The translations under genes and the position numbers were made by a program. Below are positions 8,009-17,400 of a DNA stretch of 64,000 nt, one piece after another (the first letter of the stretch is position 1; each line of letters starts with the position of its first letter). Source of the DNA: JBCDHN01 sp965224535 (GTDB lineage: Bacteria; Verrucomicrobiota; Verrucomicrobiia; Verrucomicrobiales; DEV007); assembly GCA_965224535.1 (NCBI GenBank), contig CBDCZR010000022.1, positions 124,001 to 188,000 of the forward strand, read 5' to 3'. Below the pieces are notes generated by a model. That model had not been told where the DNA came from. It was given only the letters and a program-made list of their open reading frames with translations, and ran no database searches.

Positions 8009-8956
8009 ATGCCACCTGGATCCGATTCACAACTTAACCCCGCAACCGACGCACCCTCCGGTGCAGAAGGTGCCTCGTTGCGGACGCTGAAGCGGGCCCG
8101 GCATCGTTCCCCGGAATCCGGCAGCAGCGGTCTTGAAGGGGACGACCCCAGTTTTCGCGTGGATTTGAGCGACGCCGAGGATAACGGCGGCGCCCAAGGC
8201 TCCATCGGCGCACTTTTGGCCTTCGTGGCTTCATTGGGAGCGCTGGGATACCTGGTTGTTCTGGTGAGCCGGGATGGGGTCGAAATCGACGAAACCCCAC
8301 CGGATGAGGCTTTGCCGATGGAAACGGCTGCTGACGCCGACCGCGCTCTGGTCCCCGATGAACCGCTCGTCGTCGCCATGGCGCCGGCGCCCCCTCTTCG
8401 GCCCCGCACCTTGAGCCCCAAGCCTCCAGCCGAGCCTCCGCCAGCGGCGCAAAAACCGGAGCCGCAGCCCAAGTTGCGGCCAAAATCCAACGTTGCGCCG
8501 GAAAAGCCGGATTTAGCCAGCCATCTGGCGCCGGTCGACTCTTTGCTGGCGTATCAGCAGTTTGGCGACGCCATTCGCTACGTCATCGGGCTCGAGCGCA
8601 TGTTTTCCGACGGCGCGGACGCCGTTACAGCGGAAATTCGCGGGATTTTGGCCGAATGGCTGGCTTCGGAGCGATCGCCGACGGTTCACGACCAGGAAAT
8701 CATCGCGATTTTAGCCGAACGCGGGTTTGAGGAAGCCACCCGGGCTTTGGTGATCCGCGGAGCGGAAAGCATGCCGAAGGACGCCGTTTGGACCCGCGCC
8801 GCCGCCGTGCGCGGGCACGTGGAATCCATGCTGCGGCTGGCCGAACGGCTGGAAGGCGGCGATGCGAAAAATTGGTATCGCCGCGCCGCGCAAGCCGGCA
8901 GTCAGAAGGCGATTTCGTGGTGCGAACGAAACGGGGTGGATTTTTCAGGGGATTGA
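8009..8956 (+). CDS. Membrane protein with proline-rich linker and short Sel1-like tail
   Basis: The 315-aa protein contains one transmembrane helix near residues 70-90 (LLAFVASLGALGYLVVLV), then a roughly 60-residue linker rich in Pro and Ala that could cross the cell wall or periplasm, then a helical C-terminal domain. The final 30 residues (NWYRRAAQAGSQKAISWCER) match half a Sel1 repeat and end in CERNGVDF, paralleling the C-terminus of the upstream protein. The C-terminal domain lacks obvious catalytic motifs. It is 83 bp downstream of its sibling and likely co-expressed. Function unknown. Confidence 0.75.
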   Translation: MPPGSDSQLNPATDAPSGAEGASLRTLKRARHRSPESGSSGLEGDDPSFRVDLSDAEDNGGAQGSIGALLAFVASLGALGYLVVLVSRDGVEIDETPPDEALPMETAADADRALVPDEPLVVAMAPAPPLRPRTLSPKPPAEPPPAAQKPEPQPKLRPKSNVAPEKPDLASHLAPVDSLLAYQQFGDAIRYVIGLERMFSDGADAVTAEIRGILAEWLASERSPTVHDQEIIAILAERGFEEATRALVIRGAESMPKDAVWTRAAAVRGHVESMLRLAERLEGGDAKNWYRRAAQAGSQKAISWCERNGVDFSGD

Positions 8957-9069
8957 ACCCGTGAGGACCAGCAAATGGCGGCGCTTTTCTCGCCCCGCCT
9001 TGTTTCTCAGTCCAACGGCCGATAACTTTCGGCAACATGGCAGGCTGATTCGCTCAAGTGACCACACGA

Positions 9070-10239
9070 TCACGGCTTCTTCGGCTTGGCCACATCAAAG
9101 CGGTAGACCGTGGTTTGGCGGTAAGTTTCGCCGGGTTTGAGCAATGCGGAGGTGTAGCCCTCGCCTTTGTTGTGGTTGTTCGGCGAATCCGGGAAAACCT
9201 GGGCTTCCAGGCAAAAACCCGTGCGGTGCTCGTAGGGTTTGCCGCTCTTGCCGACGTTGGTTCCGTCCAAAAAGTTGCCGCAGTAGAATTGCAGGCCCGG
9301 TTCGGTGGTCAACACGCGCAAAACGCGTCCGCTCTTGGGTTCGGTGACTTGCGCGACCAGCTTCGGCTTCTCCAGCTTGGTCTCGTTGACCACGTAGTTG
9401 TGATCGTAGCCCAGGCCGAACTTCAGTTGCTCGTTGTCTTCTTCGATCCGCCGGCCGATCGGCGTCGCTTGGCGAAAATCGAGCGGAGAGCCGTCCAGCG
9501 AGGCCACGCCGGTTGGGATCAGCGTTTCATCCACGGGCGTGAATTTGTCGGCAATGATTTTCATGCGATGACCCAGGATGTTTTCGCCGCTGCCTTCGCC
9601 GGCCAGGTTAAAGTAGGTGTGGTTGGTCAGGTTGACCACGGTCGGTTTGTCGGTTTCGGCGTAATAGGTGATGCGCAGCGCGTTTTCGTCGGTGAACGTG
9701 TAGATCACGCGCATGCTCAGGTTGCCCGGGTAACCTTCGTCGCCGTCAGGGCTGGTATGCGTCAAAATCAGCGAGCAACGCGCGTTTCCGGAGACCGCCC
9801 GCGATTTCCAGATTTGCTTGTCGAAGCCTTTCTCGCCGCCGTGCAGGTGGTTAGGCTCATTGTTGATCGCCAGGGTGTATTCCTGGCCATCGATCGCAAA
9901 TTTTCCTTTGGCGATGCGATTTGCGTAGCGCCCGGTGATGCAGCCGAAATACGGGCTGCCGGCCACGTAGTCCTCCACCTTGTTATAGCCCAAGGCCACG
10001 TCGGCCAGGTTGCCGTCCCGGTCCGGAACTCGGATGGAGGTGACGATTCCGCCGTAGTTGGTGATGGAGATGGACGCGCCATGGCTGTTGGTGAGGGTGT
10101 AGAGTTGCACCTCTTCCTCGCCCACCTTCCCAAACGGCTTCCACTCGATGGAGCCGCCAGCTTGTGCGTTTGGAACGGACACGAACCCTGCCATAGCAAC
10201 GAAGCAGGAACCAGCAAAGCAAAAAACGCTCTTTTTCAT
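9070..10239 (-). CDS. galM: Secreted aldose 1-epimerase (mutarotase)
   Basis: The enzyme interconverts alpha and beta anomers of aldoses such as galactose. I chose ATG 10239 (about 389 aa) because AGGAG lies just upstream and MKKSVFCFAGSCFVAMAGF is a signal peptide ending near NAQA; a longer open frame to 10290 lacks these. Family motifs are present: NHLHGGEKGFDKQIW, LTNHTYFNLAG with a catalytic His, GYDHNYV, and FCLEAQ with the catalytic Glu near the C-terminus. The signal peptide implies action in the periplasm or outside the cell, probably during polysaccharide use. It is the last chromosomal gene before the mobile element. Confidence 0.93.
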   Translation of the reverse strand: MKKSVFCFAGSCFVAMAGFVSVPNAQAGGSIEWKPFGKVGEEEVQLYTLTNSHGASISITNYGGIVTSIRVPDRDGNLADVALGYNKVEDYVAGSPYFGCITGRYANRIAKGKFAIDGQEYTLAINNEPNHLHGGEKGFDKQIWKSRAVSGNARCSLILTHTSPDGDEGYPGNLSMRVIYTFTDENALRITYYAETDKPTVVNLTNHTYFNLAGEGSGENILGHRMKIIADKFTPVDETLIPTGVASLDGSPLDFRQATPIGRRIEEDNEQLKFGLGYDHNYVVNETKLEKPKLVAQVTEPKSGRVLRVLTTEPGLQFYCGNFLDGTNVGKSGKPYEHRTGFCLEAQVFPDSPNNHNKGEGYTSALLKPGETYRQTTVYRFDVAKPKKP

Positions 10240-10395
10240 CGCTCCTTTCCTAACAACGGGCGGGGGAGACTGCAAGCGCGACTCATCCAAATTACTCTTG
10301 CGTGCAAGAAATCGCCCTCACGAATCCACCATTTGCCCTGCCGCGAAGAAAAAAACTGGCGGCCCGTGCGTGAGTGGTTTGCGAACTCATTTTGA

Positions 10396-10413
10396 CCAAA
10401 GTTTCTCAATTGG
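10396..10413. other. Candidate attL
   Basis: CCAAAGTTTCTCAATTGG, followed by element DNA. It matches the right-end copy at 15/18 positions. The perfect shared core is CAATTGG (10407-10413), short as expected for a large serine integrase. Confidence 0.5.
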
Positions 10414-10414
10414 A

Positions 10415-10813
10415 GTGCCGTTTGATCGTTGGGACACCAAGCCGTTTGTGCTTGAACCCTTTGGATTTGGAGTCCCTGCACCGAGCAACTCCCAGGGCAC
10501 CAATAGGGCCGAAAATCGCCGTCATCCAATTCACAAGGCCTCGGCCTGGCAGAAAGCACTAGAGGAGCAACCATGGCTCACAAGGGAGCAAATCGGCGAA
10601 AATGAGGGCATCTCTAGGGGCAGGGTCAGGCAAATCCTGCAATTGCTGCTTCTGCCAGAAAACGCCGTTCAGTTCCTAAAATCCCTCGAAAATCGCCGCG
10701 ATGTGATGTTTTTCAACGAACGGAAGCTGCGGTCGATTGTTGCGGCTGAGCCAGAGCAGAGAGCCAAGCGCTTTGAGGACTTGAAGTATTCGTGGACGCA
10801 GGCCAAGCGGTGA
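10415..10813 (+). CDS. HTH-domain protein at the left end of the element
   Basis: The frame is open from well upstream, through galM on the opposite strand, so the real start is uncertain. GTG 10415, just inside the element, gives 132 aa. The C-terminal half carries a clear helix-turn-helix: LTREQIGENEGISRGRVRQI, then LQLLLLPENAVQFLKSL. This pattern resembles the sigma-like or ParB-like HTH fused to, or encoded beside, serine recombinases in related bacteria. In a circular element this ORF would lie directly after the integrase gene. It could be a recombination accessory factor or a former integrase C-terminus. Both readings are inference. Confidence 0.55.
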   Translation: MPFDRWDTKPFVLEPFGFGVPAPSNSQGTNRAENRRHPIHKASAWQKALEEQPWLTREQIGENEGISRGRVRQILQLLLLPENAVQFLKSLENRRDVMFFNERKLRSIVAAEPEQRAKRFEDLKYSWTQAKR

Positions 10814-10817
10814 CGCT

Positions 10818-11448
10818 GAGTCTAGAAGGCGCGCAATTTGAGCCATTTCACGCAAATTGAAAAAATTGGTTGACGAAACGCATTTCTTGCTCTTTTTGAA
10901 GGTGCCTACTTCGAACATCCGCTTATCGCTTATGCGATGTTTGAATATTTAAACGCCAATAAAGATTGGATTGTTTTCTGATTTGAACAACTCCCTCCGA
11001 TGTTGAAACCAAAATACGGTTTGAAAGAAAAAAAACAGCGATTGCAGAAAAGCTTCGATCTGTTGGACATTGGATAGCAGGACCTACTTTGAAGGCCTCA
11101 CCATAAAATCAGGGTCGACTTCGATTTCGATCAAAATAAAAATCGGAACATAGGTCACAATAGTGGCCGTCCCCGACTCCATTGATTCACCTAGGAATTA
11201 GTCCTCCACTTCAACAACATTATTCGGTTGAAGGAAAGGAAGTCGACAGAGATGACAAAAAGGGAAAGGAACATATACCTCCTGCCTCTGTCTGATTAAA
11301 GCGTGACGTAGGTGCTAGGTAGATCACAGAGCCGGGCCCTTTGAAAATATCCGGTTTCGGATATTTCGGAGCGCCTTGCGTATTCTGTGATCTCTTTTTC
11401 GTTAGGATCAGGACATAAGGCTTCCGAAAGCCGAAGCCTACAACCTTT
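10818..11448. other. Gene-free AT-rich stretch with hairpins
   Basis: No convincing gene is seen. The right half holds several inverted repeats: CTTCAAC/GTTGAAG near 11207-11231, a nested stem at 11319-11393, and a stem overlapping the start of the next gene; these are listed separately. Confidence 0.5.
11318..11400 (+). terminator. Nested stem-loop followed by a T-run
   Basis: An outer 10-bp stem, AGATCACAGA with TCTGTGATCT (starting near 11318 and ending near 11393), encloses a perfect 9-bp hairpin AAATATCCG-GTTT-CGGATATTT (11345-11366). CTTTTTCG follows. It could end a transcript arriving from the left or be a small structured RNA in its own right. Confidence 0.5.
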
Positions 11449-12195
11449 ATGTCCAACATGATCCAAAAATCCCCAGATATCTCAAGGCATTCCTCACACG
11501 CAGGTCTTAAGCACGAATTGCGCACGCCGCCGGTACACATTGCACCTTCGGCTGCCCACGACACTACATTGGGGGAATGTCCGTTTAAGGGAAAAAAAGT
11601 ATTTTTCGTTGTCGATGCGGCTGTTCTCCAATTCGTCTCTGAACGCGGCATACTAACTCCCCTTGGAGGTCTTCGACCAATAATCGGCGATTTCCAGGGG
11701 AGCTACACTGGGAGCCATTGGCTCCTTTTTAACACAAAATTAAAATTTCCTCGATCTTGGAGGGAAGACGATTTGAGCGCTTGCGCAAGACTGATCTCTT
11801 CATGCGCCCCTAGCAATGCAGATGTCGACTCCTCTGAGCAATCGCTTCACGAAATCATTGAAAACATTTACGCCAATTTTCGAGAAGAAAAAGCAAAAAT
11901 GGATTGCTTATCTGCTCAGCTTCAAAACCTTTCGTCTTTCAATCAACACACTTCGTTTCAGGCACTATCGAACTCTCGAGCTTTTTTGGCGTTGAAGCGA
12001 GAATTCTCCCCTTTAGATCCACGAGACATTTGTATCGATTCCGTTCTAAAAGTCTGCCCCCCGCAATCAGACTGCATAGCTATCGTCTCTGCCTCATTCG
12101 CGAGCGAATCGCTTTTACGTCTCCAGGGCCAGGCGCAGGAGACTATCCGTAACCGCAAACCATGGAGGAACCTTGGAGGGGTTTCCAGAAGCTAA
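11449..12195 (+). CDS. Unknown protein, possibly NYN-like
   Basis: This 248-aa protein is not recognised. Residues around 46-56 (KGKKVFFVVDAAVLQF) and 205-217 (CIAIVSASFASESL) loosely resemble the first strand-Asp and later strand of NYN/PIN RNase folds, but the acidic pair is not conserved. The middle is helical and charged. It precedes a clearer NYN-type gene on the same strand. The ATG sits in the 3' arm of a stem (GGACATAAGG at 11411-11420 with CCTTTATGTCC at 11444-11454), which could mask translation initiation. The N-terminal 30 residues may be spurious if a later start is used. Confidence 0.5.
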   Translation: MSNMIQKSPDISRHSSHAGLKHELRTPPVHIAPSAAHDTTLGECPFKGKKVFFVVDAAVLQFVSERGILTPLGGLRPIIGDFQGSYTGSHWLLFNTKLKFPRSWREDDLSACARLISSCAPSNADVDSSEQSLHEIIENIYANFREEKAKMDCLSAQLQNLSSFNQHTSFQALSNSRAFLALKREFSPLDPRDICIDSVLKVCPPQSDCIAIVSASFASESLLRLQGQAQETIRNRKPWRNLGGVSRS

Positions 12196-12353
12196 CCTAC
12201 TTGAATGACCAATGCACAAACGCCGAGTGCATGGCCAATAATAACCTCCGATAAAACCATAATCTCCAAGGCTCAACCATGCTTTGCGGCGAAAATGCAT
12301 TCTAACAAACCGCAACTTGTTTTTCAACCCTAACACTTGACCCTATCTGTATT

Positions 12354-13190
12354 ATGCAAATAGCATCTTTTTTTAAACTAACGAAGACACCAAAAACTCT
12401 AGTAATTTATGACGAAGAATGGTTTACCCTTGAAATGGTAAAAGAGTTTTTCCCAGATGCACAACGAATGTACCCATTTCAGTTATTTCCTCATCTTTTT
12501 AAAAACACCAATTGGATTTGTTTGAGCAAATATCTTGTTAGAAGGGTTGGGGGGCAATATTATTGCGCTTGTTTATGTGGTGATACTTCGCTCCAACTCA
12601 TTTACCCTTCACCATGGGATCCCAACGATTTTCAACTAACGATGGAGCATCTTCTTAAGTACAGCCCACCAAAGCTTAAAAGGCAACTGGAGGCTGATTT
12701 GAACAGCTCCCCATCATCCGAACATATTGGTGTAGTGAATTCTGCTCTTGAACAGAATCGCGCGCACTGCGAGGCGCTATTGCGCCAATTCCAAGCACGC
12801 TCGAAAATGCTCAACAGAATTGTGTCAATTGACTCAAGAACGGTTGTCCCGCGTATTCCCATTTCCAGAAAGTACCTAGCAATTTCGCAACGACTGCTAA
12901 CTCAAAAGGCAGTTGATGGCACATTTCAGCGATTTCTAATTCGGGAGTCAGACCAATTCGATCAGGCAGTAATTGTTGCTGGCGATGCGGACCATTTGCC
13001 AGCAATCATGGACTTTCAAGAAGGCGGTCGAAAGGTCTACGTCGTAAACTTCATCAACTCCAAAGGTGAATCACATAGATCCCTGTCAGACCATCTAATT
13101 CGGTATTCGGACGGAGTTATCGACTTTCATAGGGAAGACCTTCTGAAATTTCTCCGTCTGAATCCGCGTAGGCTTTCCTGCTCAATATGA
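12354..13190 (+). CDS. NYN-type (PIN-like) protein
   Basis: The 278-aa protein has a C-terminal half with the NYN layout: QKAVDGTFQRFLI, then FDQAVIVAGDADHLPAI with the acidic pair, then GRKVYVVNF and SLSDHLIRYSDGVIDF. TLVIYDEEWF near residue 16 could supply the first Asp, with an unusually long insertion (about 160 residues) before the second block. Members are metal-dependent RNases or RNA-binding relatives. Its 3' end overlaps the start of the next gene (13187), suggesting co-translation with the Replic_Relax-like genes. The role in the element is unknown. Confidence 0.7.
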   Translation: MQIASFFKLTKTPKTLVIYDEEWFTLEMVKEFFPDAQRMYPFQLFPHLFKNTNWICLSKYLVRRVGGQYYCACLCGDTSLQLIYPSPWDPNDFQLTMEHLLKYSPPKLKRQLEADLNSSPSSEHIGVVNSALEQNRAHCEALLRQFQARSKMLNRIVSIDSRTVVPRIPISRKYLAISQRLLTQKAVDGTFQRFLIRESDQFDQAVIVAGDADHLPAIMDFQEGGRKVYVVNFINSKGESHRSLSDHLIRYSDGVIDFHREDLLKFLRLNPRRLSCSI

Positions 13191-13819
13191 TCGTTGAACG
13201 CGACTGGGAGATTCTTCGTACGCTCGCCTTCAAAATTAGGGTCATGTCACTCCATCAAATGGCCTCGGTTTTCTGGGCCGCCTCTAGCCCAGAGAACCGA
13301 GAGCAGGTGGCTGAGAATAGCCTAGCAAGACTCTGCAAAATGAATTTGTTATTGCGCCATCGGCTCTTGGCCTATTCGTTGCCTGAAATTCTTAGCCCGA
13401 TTGTTTCTTGGTCGCCTGGTGAACCGCCGCCTGATTTTCATGCTGTCGAGTGGAAGCTAACGAGCCGCTGGCCAGAAAAGCCCGTATATACTCCTACGTA
13501 TGAAATCGGAAAAAGGGCGCTGAACTACTTTGCGGCCCCGCGGCCAAAACCTCTAAGTCTCGGTCAAGAAACTCACGATTTGGGTCAGGCGCAGGTGTAC
13601 ATTGCCTATCTCGAAAAATCGCCAGAGGCGGCCAAGGATTGGCGCGGTGAGGAGAGCTATCGAGACTCAAGAGAGGGCGAGAAATTGCCTGACGCAATGC
13701 TCTTTCGAAACGGCACGCCGTATAGAGTCGTGGACTTTGGCGGCCGCTATGACTATCGCCGAGTCATGGCGTTTCACCGAGATTGTGCCAACCGAAATCT
13801 GCCCTACGAGATATGGTAA
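13187..13819 (+). CDS. Replic_Relax-like winged-helix protein 1
   Basis: The 210-aa protein starts with a winged-helix region (ERDWEILRTLAFKIRVMSLH) and ends with LPDAMLFRNGTPYRVVDFGG followed by YDYRRVMAFHRDC. This order, wHTH then a PDA...VDFGG-type beta core, resembles the replication-relaxation family found on conjugative plasmids and ICEs; some members of that superfamily have been reported as relaxases. I cannot identify a catalytic Tyr. It overlaps the previous gene by 4 nt and the next by 7 nt, so it sits in a tightly coupled operon with the coupling ATPase. Confidence 0.6.
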   Translation: MIVERDWEILRTLAFKIRVMSLHQMASVFWAASSPENREQVAENSLARLCKMNLLLRHRLLAYSLPEILSPIVSWSPGEPPPDFHAVEWKLTSRWPEKPVYTPTYEIGKRALNYFAAPRPKPLSLGQETHDLGQAQVYIAYLEKSPEAAKDWRGEESYRDSREGEKLPDAMLFRNGTPYRVVDFGGRYDYRRVMAFHRDCANRNLPYEIW

Positions 13820-14508
13820 AGCTTGTGAAAGCTCTTAGCGAACAACAAATGCAGGTAATTAACCACGTCAGGGCCTTTCGGATGACGACCAACCAGGCTG
13901 TTGAGAAGGCATTTGAACTAAGCTCAGACTCTGCAAGAGGCCTAATCAGGCGTCTGAGAGTGGCTGGCATCCTGGATGAAGCCCAGTTACTTGGCCGTCT
14001 GAGCTATTTCTACCTCACAAAACCATCAGCTAGACGATTCTATAGCAACGCGAAGCTAGGCGGGAGCCTTGGACCACTAACTCTAGCGCGCCAATTTGGA
14101 ATCCTCTCCTTTTGCTGCCTCGAAAACGAACTCCACCAGAAAATAACTCGGCCTGAATTTGAGGCCAAATTTCCCGATCTTCTAACCCCTGGAATTCAAC
14201 ACGATTACTATTTTCTCCATCAATCCGCTGCTCAATCTCGCTTAGGCTACATCTACGTAGATACGGGCACTGATTACCAACGAATTGAGCGAAAGATTCG
14301 GATGAAAATCATTGGAAAGCGGCGGGCGGAGCCTGCCTGGCGAAAAGTCCTTTCAGATTCTGATTCTCCCGCCAAGGGGCGATTTTCCATCGCCATTGTC
14401 ACAATTACCCCTGAAAAGGCAGAGCGGGTTCGGGGATTCCTAGAGCCACAATTCCCAGAAATTGACTTGCTTTTTAGCGTCTGCCCTGAGCTCGCAAACC
14501 TTCTTTAA
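13813..14508 (+). CDS. Replic_Relax-like winged-helix protein 2
   Basis: This 231-aa protein begins at ATG 13813 in an ATGGTAA overlap with the preceding stop; an in-frame start at 13783 is less likely. The wHTH is LSEQQMQVINHVRAFRMTTN through GLIRRLRVAGILDEAQL. The middle has RLGYIYVDTGTDYQRIERKI and the end SIAIVTITPEKAERVRGF, similar in arrangement to its upstream neighbour. The two may be tandem paralogues or two subunits. DNA binding at a transfer or replication site is a reasonable guess; a nicking activity is not shown. Confidence 0.6.
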   Translation: MVKLVKALSEQQMQVINHVRAFRMTTNQAVEKAFELSSDSARGLIRRLRVAGILDEAQLLGRLSYFYLTKPSARRFYSNAKLGGSLGPLTLARQFGILSFCCLENELHQKITRPEFEAKFPDLLTPGIQHDYYFLHQSAAQSRLGYIYVDTGTDYQRIERKIRMKIIGKRRAEPAWRKVLSDSDSPAKGRFSIAIVTITPEKAERVRGFLEPQFPEIDLLFSVCPELANLL

Positions 14509-14511
14509 TCA

Positions 14512-17400
14512 ATGGAACTCAATCTCAAAAGAACTCTTGATAATTTCGATGCCGAGGCAGTAGGGGATGCAGCTAGTGGCTTGGATTTGGATGTTAGAAC
14601 GTACTGCGAAAAGCGCACGAGATCGCCCATGCTTTTTCTCATTTCCGTCGCTTGTGCTGCCTTTTATGTTTTACACCATTTGCTCCTCACCCTCTGTCCT
14701 CAGATACCTTCCTGGATATGGACTCTCGCGTGTACGCTATCGTTTGTTCTTTTTGCAGCAGCTCTTTGGAACTTCGGCCAGAAAGAAGAAGCTTCAATTT
14801 TCGCAGCAGCAGGTATAGCGATTGGGTCCTTACTTCTTTGTGCAAATCCACTTCACTTTTTTCTCTTTTTTGGCCTTGGCTTGACTCTTGCCCTGTGGCT
14901 AGCAGATGCAATTGTAGTTCATCATGCATACTGGATATTTGCTGATTATCGATTTTCTAACCGAAGGCGAAAAGCTCTAAAGCGACTCTGGCTAGGCGGA
15001 TTTCCTAACCGAGTTTACACTGGTATCGAGAGCTTCTTGCTGCCTTCTGTTCACACTTCCGAAGAATCTGAGCACATTCAGCATTGCAGGACGCTTGCGG
15101 TCTTCCTTCTTACATACCTCCTCGCGCTCATCTGCTATCCCATTCTAGATATTCGCTTTTTTCGCGGTTTGTTTCTTGTTGCCTCAATTCTTACGTTGTG
15201 TCAGCTTTTTGCGCTAACAAGCTTAGTCCTGCTTAAAACCTCAAGCAGAATTGACCTGTTTTCAACCCTCTTAAACGCCGCTCAACTTTGGTTTGGCTAC
15301 AATGCTCACGACACGAGGGCTCCTGGTGTTCTAAGAACGCCCGCTGGCTCTGTTTTTAGCCGCCACGCCAAGTTTTGCTGTGTTTCACTCATCTTTTTCC
15401 TTGGCTTAATTGGAGCCACAGCCTTTTTCCCGCTCTCCCTTCTCGCTAATCCTCAATTTCTAGAGCCAAAAGCCAGCAATCTTGACTCCCTGATTGCCTC
15501 CGCACCAAGCGAAGTTAGGGTAATGCTAGACGAAAAGCGAGGCCAAATTGCGCGGGCTAAAAGCACAACCCCTACAACGTCACTTCTTCATCAAAGACTC
15601 ATCCTAGAAGGCGAAAAAGCCGCTCTGTTTCTAAAGCGCTATGAGGCCAATCTCCTTCAAAAAGAGCAAATACGCCGCATCAATGAGCTTCAGATAAAGC
15701 TACAAGAAACGCCTGCATCCTGGACAGCGCACGCCTGCTCTAGGGCGCTTGAGCAAGGAAGCTTTCCTTGGGAGGCGCTAGCGGGTCTTTTATTCTCAGT
15801 TTGCGTGCCACCCCTAGCTCTTAGCGCCTTTCTGGGGCTTCTTTGCGCCCGACCGATGTTGTTCCACACAGAACTCATTCAGGTCGAAGCTAAAAAGAGG
15901 CACAAGAGCCGCTGGCAGTCTTACATCGAGCGACTTAGAAAATCTCCCTGCCCGCAGGCAAAGAACCACCTTTATCTTGGAAATTCCATCGAAAGTGGTG
16001 CTCCTGTCCTCGTTCATCGAGACCTTCTCAAGCGACACGCCCACATCATGGGAGCAACGGGAAGTGGCAAAACGCATCGAGCAATAGCTCCAATGCTAGA
16101 GCAATTGATTGGCACCGACTGCTCCGTGGTCGTAGTGGACCTAAAAGGCGACAGGGCATTATTTGAAACTGCAAGACTCTCAGCCGAGAACGCTGGCGTT
16201 CCCTTCAAATGGTGGACCAACGAGCGAGGAGCTCCTTCTTTTTTATACAATCCATTTACGCAGCCAGTAATGCAAAAACTAGACGCAGACCAGAGGGCCG
16301 AAGTGCTAGCCTCAGCGCTCTCCCTTGACCACGGCGACGGGTATGGCGAGAGGCACTTCTCACTTACCCACCTCGATGTGCTCCAAAAAATCTTGAATTC
16401 ACGAACCTCAGACGAGCTCTGTTCCTTTAGCGCCCTAAGGACTGCAATGAAGCAGCTTGGCACTGAGGCAAGCGGAAAGGGCGGAGAAAAGCTCTACGAT
16501 AGCAGAGAGCAACAGGCCCACGCGCAGGATGTTAGAACAATATCGCGCATGCTCTCAAGAGCTGGGGCCCTAAATGCCAACCAGCGAGAAGACGCATTTA
16601 GGCACATCGGGCCTCAAGTGTTCAGCGATGCTATTGACATGCAAGACACTGTTGAGAGCAAAAATGTTCTTTATTTTTATCTCCAAAGCCCAACCCAGAG
16701 AGTCGCTGTTCGAGACATCGGAAAATTAGCCGTATATTCAATTCTTACCGCTGCTATTCAGTCACAAAGCGGCAGACAAATATACTTATTTATAGACGAG
16801 GTTCAGCGCATTATTTCGAAGGATTTAACCATTTTTTTGGAACTGGCCCGCGGGGCCGGAATTGGAGTCATCCTCTCAAACCAGTCACTATCCCAGTTAA
16901 AAGATGGAGGAAACGATTTTCGCTCAGTGGTTTTGGACAACACCCAGCTAAACATTGTGTTCTCATGCGCTGATCCTGAATTTCTAAAAATTCTTGGCTT
17001 TGGCTCGGGCAAAGCCATTTTTGAGATGCCGCAAAGAACTCGCTATTTTGGGGCGCTAAATCAGGAATTCCTCTCCTGGGATTTCATAGAAGAACAAGTC
17101 GCCCCAAGGTTTGATATTAACGACCTCATAGAGACTGGGGCCAAGAAAGAACTTTGCTATGTTCGAGTGGGGCAGAATTTGGGTTTTTCACAATTTAACG
17201 GCTATCCCATTCAAATGCTTGCTGATTTTCATCTCTCTGCCAGGCAATACCAAAAACGCTCCCGTTCACCCTGGCCAAGCCTCGCAAAATACCCAGGTGC
17301 CTTTATACCAGGCGATATTAGCGAGAATTCCTCAAATCAACCTGAAATCGATTTTTCAAATCCAATCGATAAAACCCTTAACCAATTGAAAAATGACTAA
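14512..17400 (+). CDS. TraG/VirD4-like coupling ATPase with multi-spanning N-terminus
   Basis: The 962-aa protein has at least six hydrophobic segments in residues 40-450, then an ATPase domain: Walker A MGATGSGKTH near residues 512-521, VVVVDLKGDRALF shortly after, and Walker B YLFIDEVQRI near residues 757-766, followed by SNQSLSQL (sensor-like). This is the type IV coupling protein/TraD class, which feeds DNA into a transfer channel. The N-terminal membrane part is much longer than in VirD4. It follows two Replic_Relax-like genes by 3 bp and overlaps its successor by 8 bp. No VirB4 or other secretion gene is present. Confidence 0.85.
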   Translation: MELNLKRTLDNFDAEAVGDAASGLDLDVRTYCEKRTRSPMLFLISVACAAFYVLHHLLLTLCPQIPSWIWTLACTLSFVLFAAALWNFGQKEEASIFAAAGIAIGSLLLCANPLHFFLFFGLGLTLALWLADAIVVHHAYWIFADYRFSNRRRKALKRLWLGGFPNRVYTGIESFLLPSVHTSEESEHIQHCRTLAVFLLTYLLALICYPILDIRFFRGLFLVASILTLCQLFALTSLVLLKTSSRIDLFSTLLNAAQLWFGYNAHDTRAPGVLRTPAGSVFSRHAKFCCVSLIFFLGLIGATAFFPLSLLANPQFLEPKASNLDSLIASAPSEVRVMLDEKRGQIARAKSTTPTTSLLHQRLILEGEKAALFLKRYEANLLQKEQIRRINELQIKLQETPASWTAHACSRALEQGSFPWEALAGLLFSVCVPPLALSAFLGLLCARPMLFHTELIQVEAKKRHKSRWQSYIERLRKSPCPQAKNHLYLGNSIESGAPVLVHRDLLKRHAHIMGATGSGKTHRAIAPMLEQLIGTDCSVVVVDLKGDRALFETARLSAENAGVPFKWWTNERGAPSFLYNPFTQPVMQKLDADQRAEVLASALSLDHGDGYGERHFSLTHLDVLQKILNSRTSDELCSFSALRTAMKQLGTEASGKGGEKLYDSREQQAHAQDVRTISRMLSRAGALNANQREDAFRHIGPQVFSDAIDMQDTVESKNVLYFYLQSPTQRVAVRDIGKLAVYSILTAAIQSQSGRQIYLFIDEVQRIISKDLTIFLELARGAGIGVILSNQSLSQLKDGGNDFRSVVLDNTQLNIVFSCADPEFLKILGFGSGKAIFEMPQRTRYFGALNQEFLSWDFIEEQVAPRFDINDLIETGAKKELCYVRVGQNLGFSQFNGYPIQMLADFHLSARQYQKRSRSPWPSLAKYPGAFIPGDISENSSNQPEIDFSNPIDKTLNQLKND

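Noticed and set aside
9058..10395. A 445-aa plus-strand ORF
   Set aside because: Antisense to the aldose epimerase gene.
11220..11651. A 143-aa minus-strand ORF
   Set aside because: It crosses the hairpins and the opposite-strand gene start, with no domain.
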